Source: Deltaproteobacteria bacterium
Lineage (GTDB): Bacteria > Desulfobacterota > Desulfarculia > Adiutricales > Adiutricaceae
Assembly: GCA_031277995.1 (NCBI GenBank)
Contig: JAITLH010000075.1
Coordinates: 1-6,514, forward strand
Length of the DNA stretch: 6,514 bases
Direction of reading: 5' to 3'
A program made the translations under genes and the position numbers. Numbering within the stretch: position 1 is the stretch's first letter; the number at the start of each line of letters is the position of its first letter. Below are positions 5,458 through 6,514 of this stretch, one piece after another. The notes under the pieces are model-generated. The model was not told where the DNA came from, did not search any database, and saw only the letters and a list, made by a program, of their open reading frames with translations.

Positions 5458-6351
5458 CTAGGAGACCCGGAGTTTTAGGCCGGCCAGGATGGTGTCTGGC
5501 TTAAAGTGAAAAACGCTGCGCATCTCCCCGGCCATGCAAAAACCGCAGCGATCGCAAACGTTGGCCAAGCGCCCTTGGCATTCCGGGAGGCGGCTGCCGT
5601 CGGCCATGATAAAGTTCGTAACCCAGCAGCGTTTTTCGTATTCGGTGCCTTTCATGAGTTTTAAGCCGGAGACGGAGTTCATGATTGGTCGGCCCTTCTT
5701 TTTTAAGGCGATTATTTCGTCGATTACTTTTGAGCGGATCTCCCAATCCAAGAATAGTTCCTCTGTCCCGGCGAAGGGGGTATGGAAATTAAGGGAAATC
5801 GATTTTATGCATGGGTTGGAAGCGGCGAACTCGATGGTCTCGGTGACCGACTCGCGGTTTAGATTGTTTATGACCATGTTGACGGAAAGTCTGGGGTGGC
5901 CGCAGGTTTCGATGTTTTTTACCAGTTTATCAAAGGCGCCTTGGCCGCGGATGCGATCGTGGTATGGGCCCAGCCCGTCGAGGCTAACCCAGATCGAATC
6001 GGCCTGGCAATCGGCGAAGGGCAACTGGGCGTTGGTCGTGACCGTGGACGAATAAAACCCAATGTCCTTAGCCAGCTTAATCAGATCGTTTAGGCCACGC
6101 TCCCCATCGCGCCAGATGGTCGGCTCCCCGCCTTCAAAATCGACAAAGCGCGAACCCAAATCAAAGGAGTATTTAAGTTCTTCCTTAACGGTTTCGTAGG
6201 ATTTGGTGATGGGCGATTCTTGCCGATAGATGTTGCAATGTCGGCAGGCCAGGTTGCATTTGTTGTTTACGAACAGCACCGTTTGCAACGGGGCTTTTTT
6301 ATTAAAAAAGCGGGCCTTTAAAAACCACGCTCCAAGATAGAAAAATTTCAT
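5458..6351 (-). CDS. Radical SAM protein with C-terminal cysteine cluster
   Basis: This enzyme uses a [4Fe-4S] cluster and S-adenosylmethionine for radical chemistry; its substrate is unknown. The 297-residue protein has the classical CX3CX2C motif at C32, C36 and C39 (KCNLACRHC), the GGEP motif at 74-77 (FEGGEPTIW), and a WVSLDG strand at 121-126, all in the order expected of the partial TIM barrel. A second cysteine group follows at C242, C258, C266, C269 and C272 (CDRCGFC), resembling a SPASM or Twitch extension that binds an auxiliary cluster. The protein ends with a short basic-hydrophobic tail. The N-terminus is hydrophobic and basic (residues 1-20), consistent with membrane association, but it is not a clear signal peptide. 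The ATG start has no strong ribosome binding site. An upstream gene fragment on the same strand ends 95 bases earlier. I do not recognise a specific subfamily. Confidence 0.88.
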   Translation of the reverse strand: MKFFYLGAWFLKARFFNKKAPLQTVLFVNNKCNLACRHCNIYRQESPITKSYETVKEELKYSFDLGSRFVDFEGGEPTIWRDGERGLNDLIKLAKDIGFYSSTVTTNAQLPFADCQADSIWVSLDGLGPYHDRIRGQGAFDKLVKNIETCGHPRLSVNMVINNLNRESVTETIEFAASNPCIKSISLNFHTPFAGTEELFLDWEIRSKVIDEIIALKKKGRPIMNSVSGLKLMKGTEYEKRCWVTNFIMADGSRLPECQGRLANVCDRCGFCMAGEMRSVFHFKPDTILAGLKLRVS

Positions 6352-6387
6352 GGAAAACGTTATCCGGTAAGGAGTTTATTCTAGGCG

Positions 6388-6414
6388 CCGAAAAAAACCG
6401 TTTGGATTTTTTGG
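6388..6414. terminator. Weak A/T-stem hairpin, possible terminator
   Basis: AAAAAACC (6392-6399) pairs with GG and TTTTTT (6404-6412, one bulged A) around the loop GTTT. The style matches the strong terminator at 5385-5440, but only two G:C pairs support it. On the minus strand it lies after the stop of the gene fragment at the right edge and before the radical SAM start, so it may attenuate read-through between them. Confidence 0.3.
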
Positions 6415-6446
6415 GGCGGCCAAAGGGCGTTACGGGTCGGTTGGCC

Positions 6447-6514
6447 TTAGCCAAGGATACTAGCGATCAAGACCGAGAGGCAAAAAAACAAAAGTAGGAT
6501 TCTGGCCAGATACC
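6447..6514 (-). CDS. C-terminal fragment of a probable membrane protein
   Basis: Reading in from the right edge on the minus strand, one frame gives 21 complete codons and then TAA at 6449-6447. The residues (YLARILLLFFCLSV, then LIASILG) form one hydrophobic stretch typical of a last transmembrane helix. The rest of the gene lies outside the window, so the family cannot be named. It precedes the radical SAM gene by 95 bases on the same strand and could share its transcript. The fragment is short, so chance is not excluded. Confidence 0.4.
   Translation of the reverse strand, partial: YLARILLLFFCLSVLIASILG

Noticed and set aside
5534..6055. 173-residue plus-strand frame
   Set aside because: It is the antisense shadow of the radical SAM gene, which carries intact CX3CX2C and GGEP motifs.

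Overview
The window holds a molybdate (or tungstate) uptake locus beside long stretches of repetitive non-coding DNA. Four protein genes can be supported, plus one gene fragment cut by the right edge. Nothing fixes the taxon. A ModA/ModB pair next to a one-component regulator with an excisionase-like helix-turn-helix and a periplasmic-binding-protein-like sensor, together with a cysteine-rich radical SAM protein, suggests an anaerobic Gram-negative bacterium. A Desulfobacterota/deltaproteobacterial source is my best guess, and it is inference.

Left part (1-1892): I see no convincing gene. Positions about 19-1114 are a degenerate tandem array of about twelve units of 89-92 bp, each opening with a CCRGAAACGA-like box. 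Positions about 1265-1545 hold a different tandem repeat of 113 bp, strongly G/T-rich on the + strand. Positions 1546-1892 are G-rich with small hairpins.

Centre (1893-3901, minus strand): modA (periplasmic oxyanion-binding protein) is followed by modB (membrane permease) after an unusually long gap containing several dyads. One perfect 11-bp hairpin sits directly on the modB translation start. The ATPase gene modC, which normally follows modB, is not in the window; the repeat tracts lie where it would be. A good sigma70-type promoter (3872-3901) would give modA a leader of about 230 nt with two mutually exclusive stems.

The 3902-4419 interval carries a GC-rich island of about 240 bp framed by 17-bp direct repeats in otherwise AT-rich DNA. 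The divergent regulator gene follows (4420-5352, plus strand). It probably senses molybdate or tungstate in the cytoplasm and controls modA and possibly itself, closing a feedback loop around uptake.

Right part (5353-6514): a long A/T-flanked hairpin ends both the regulator gene and the convergent radical SAM gene (5458-6351, minus strand). The last 68 bases encode the hydrophobic C-terminus of another minus-strand gene, which may lie in the same transcription unit as the radical SAM gene.
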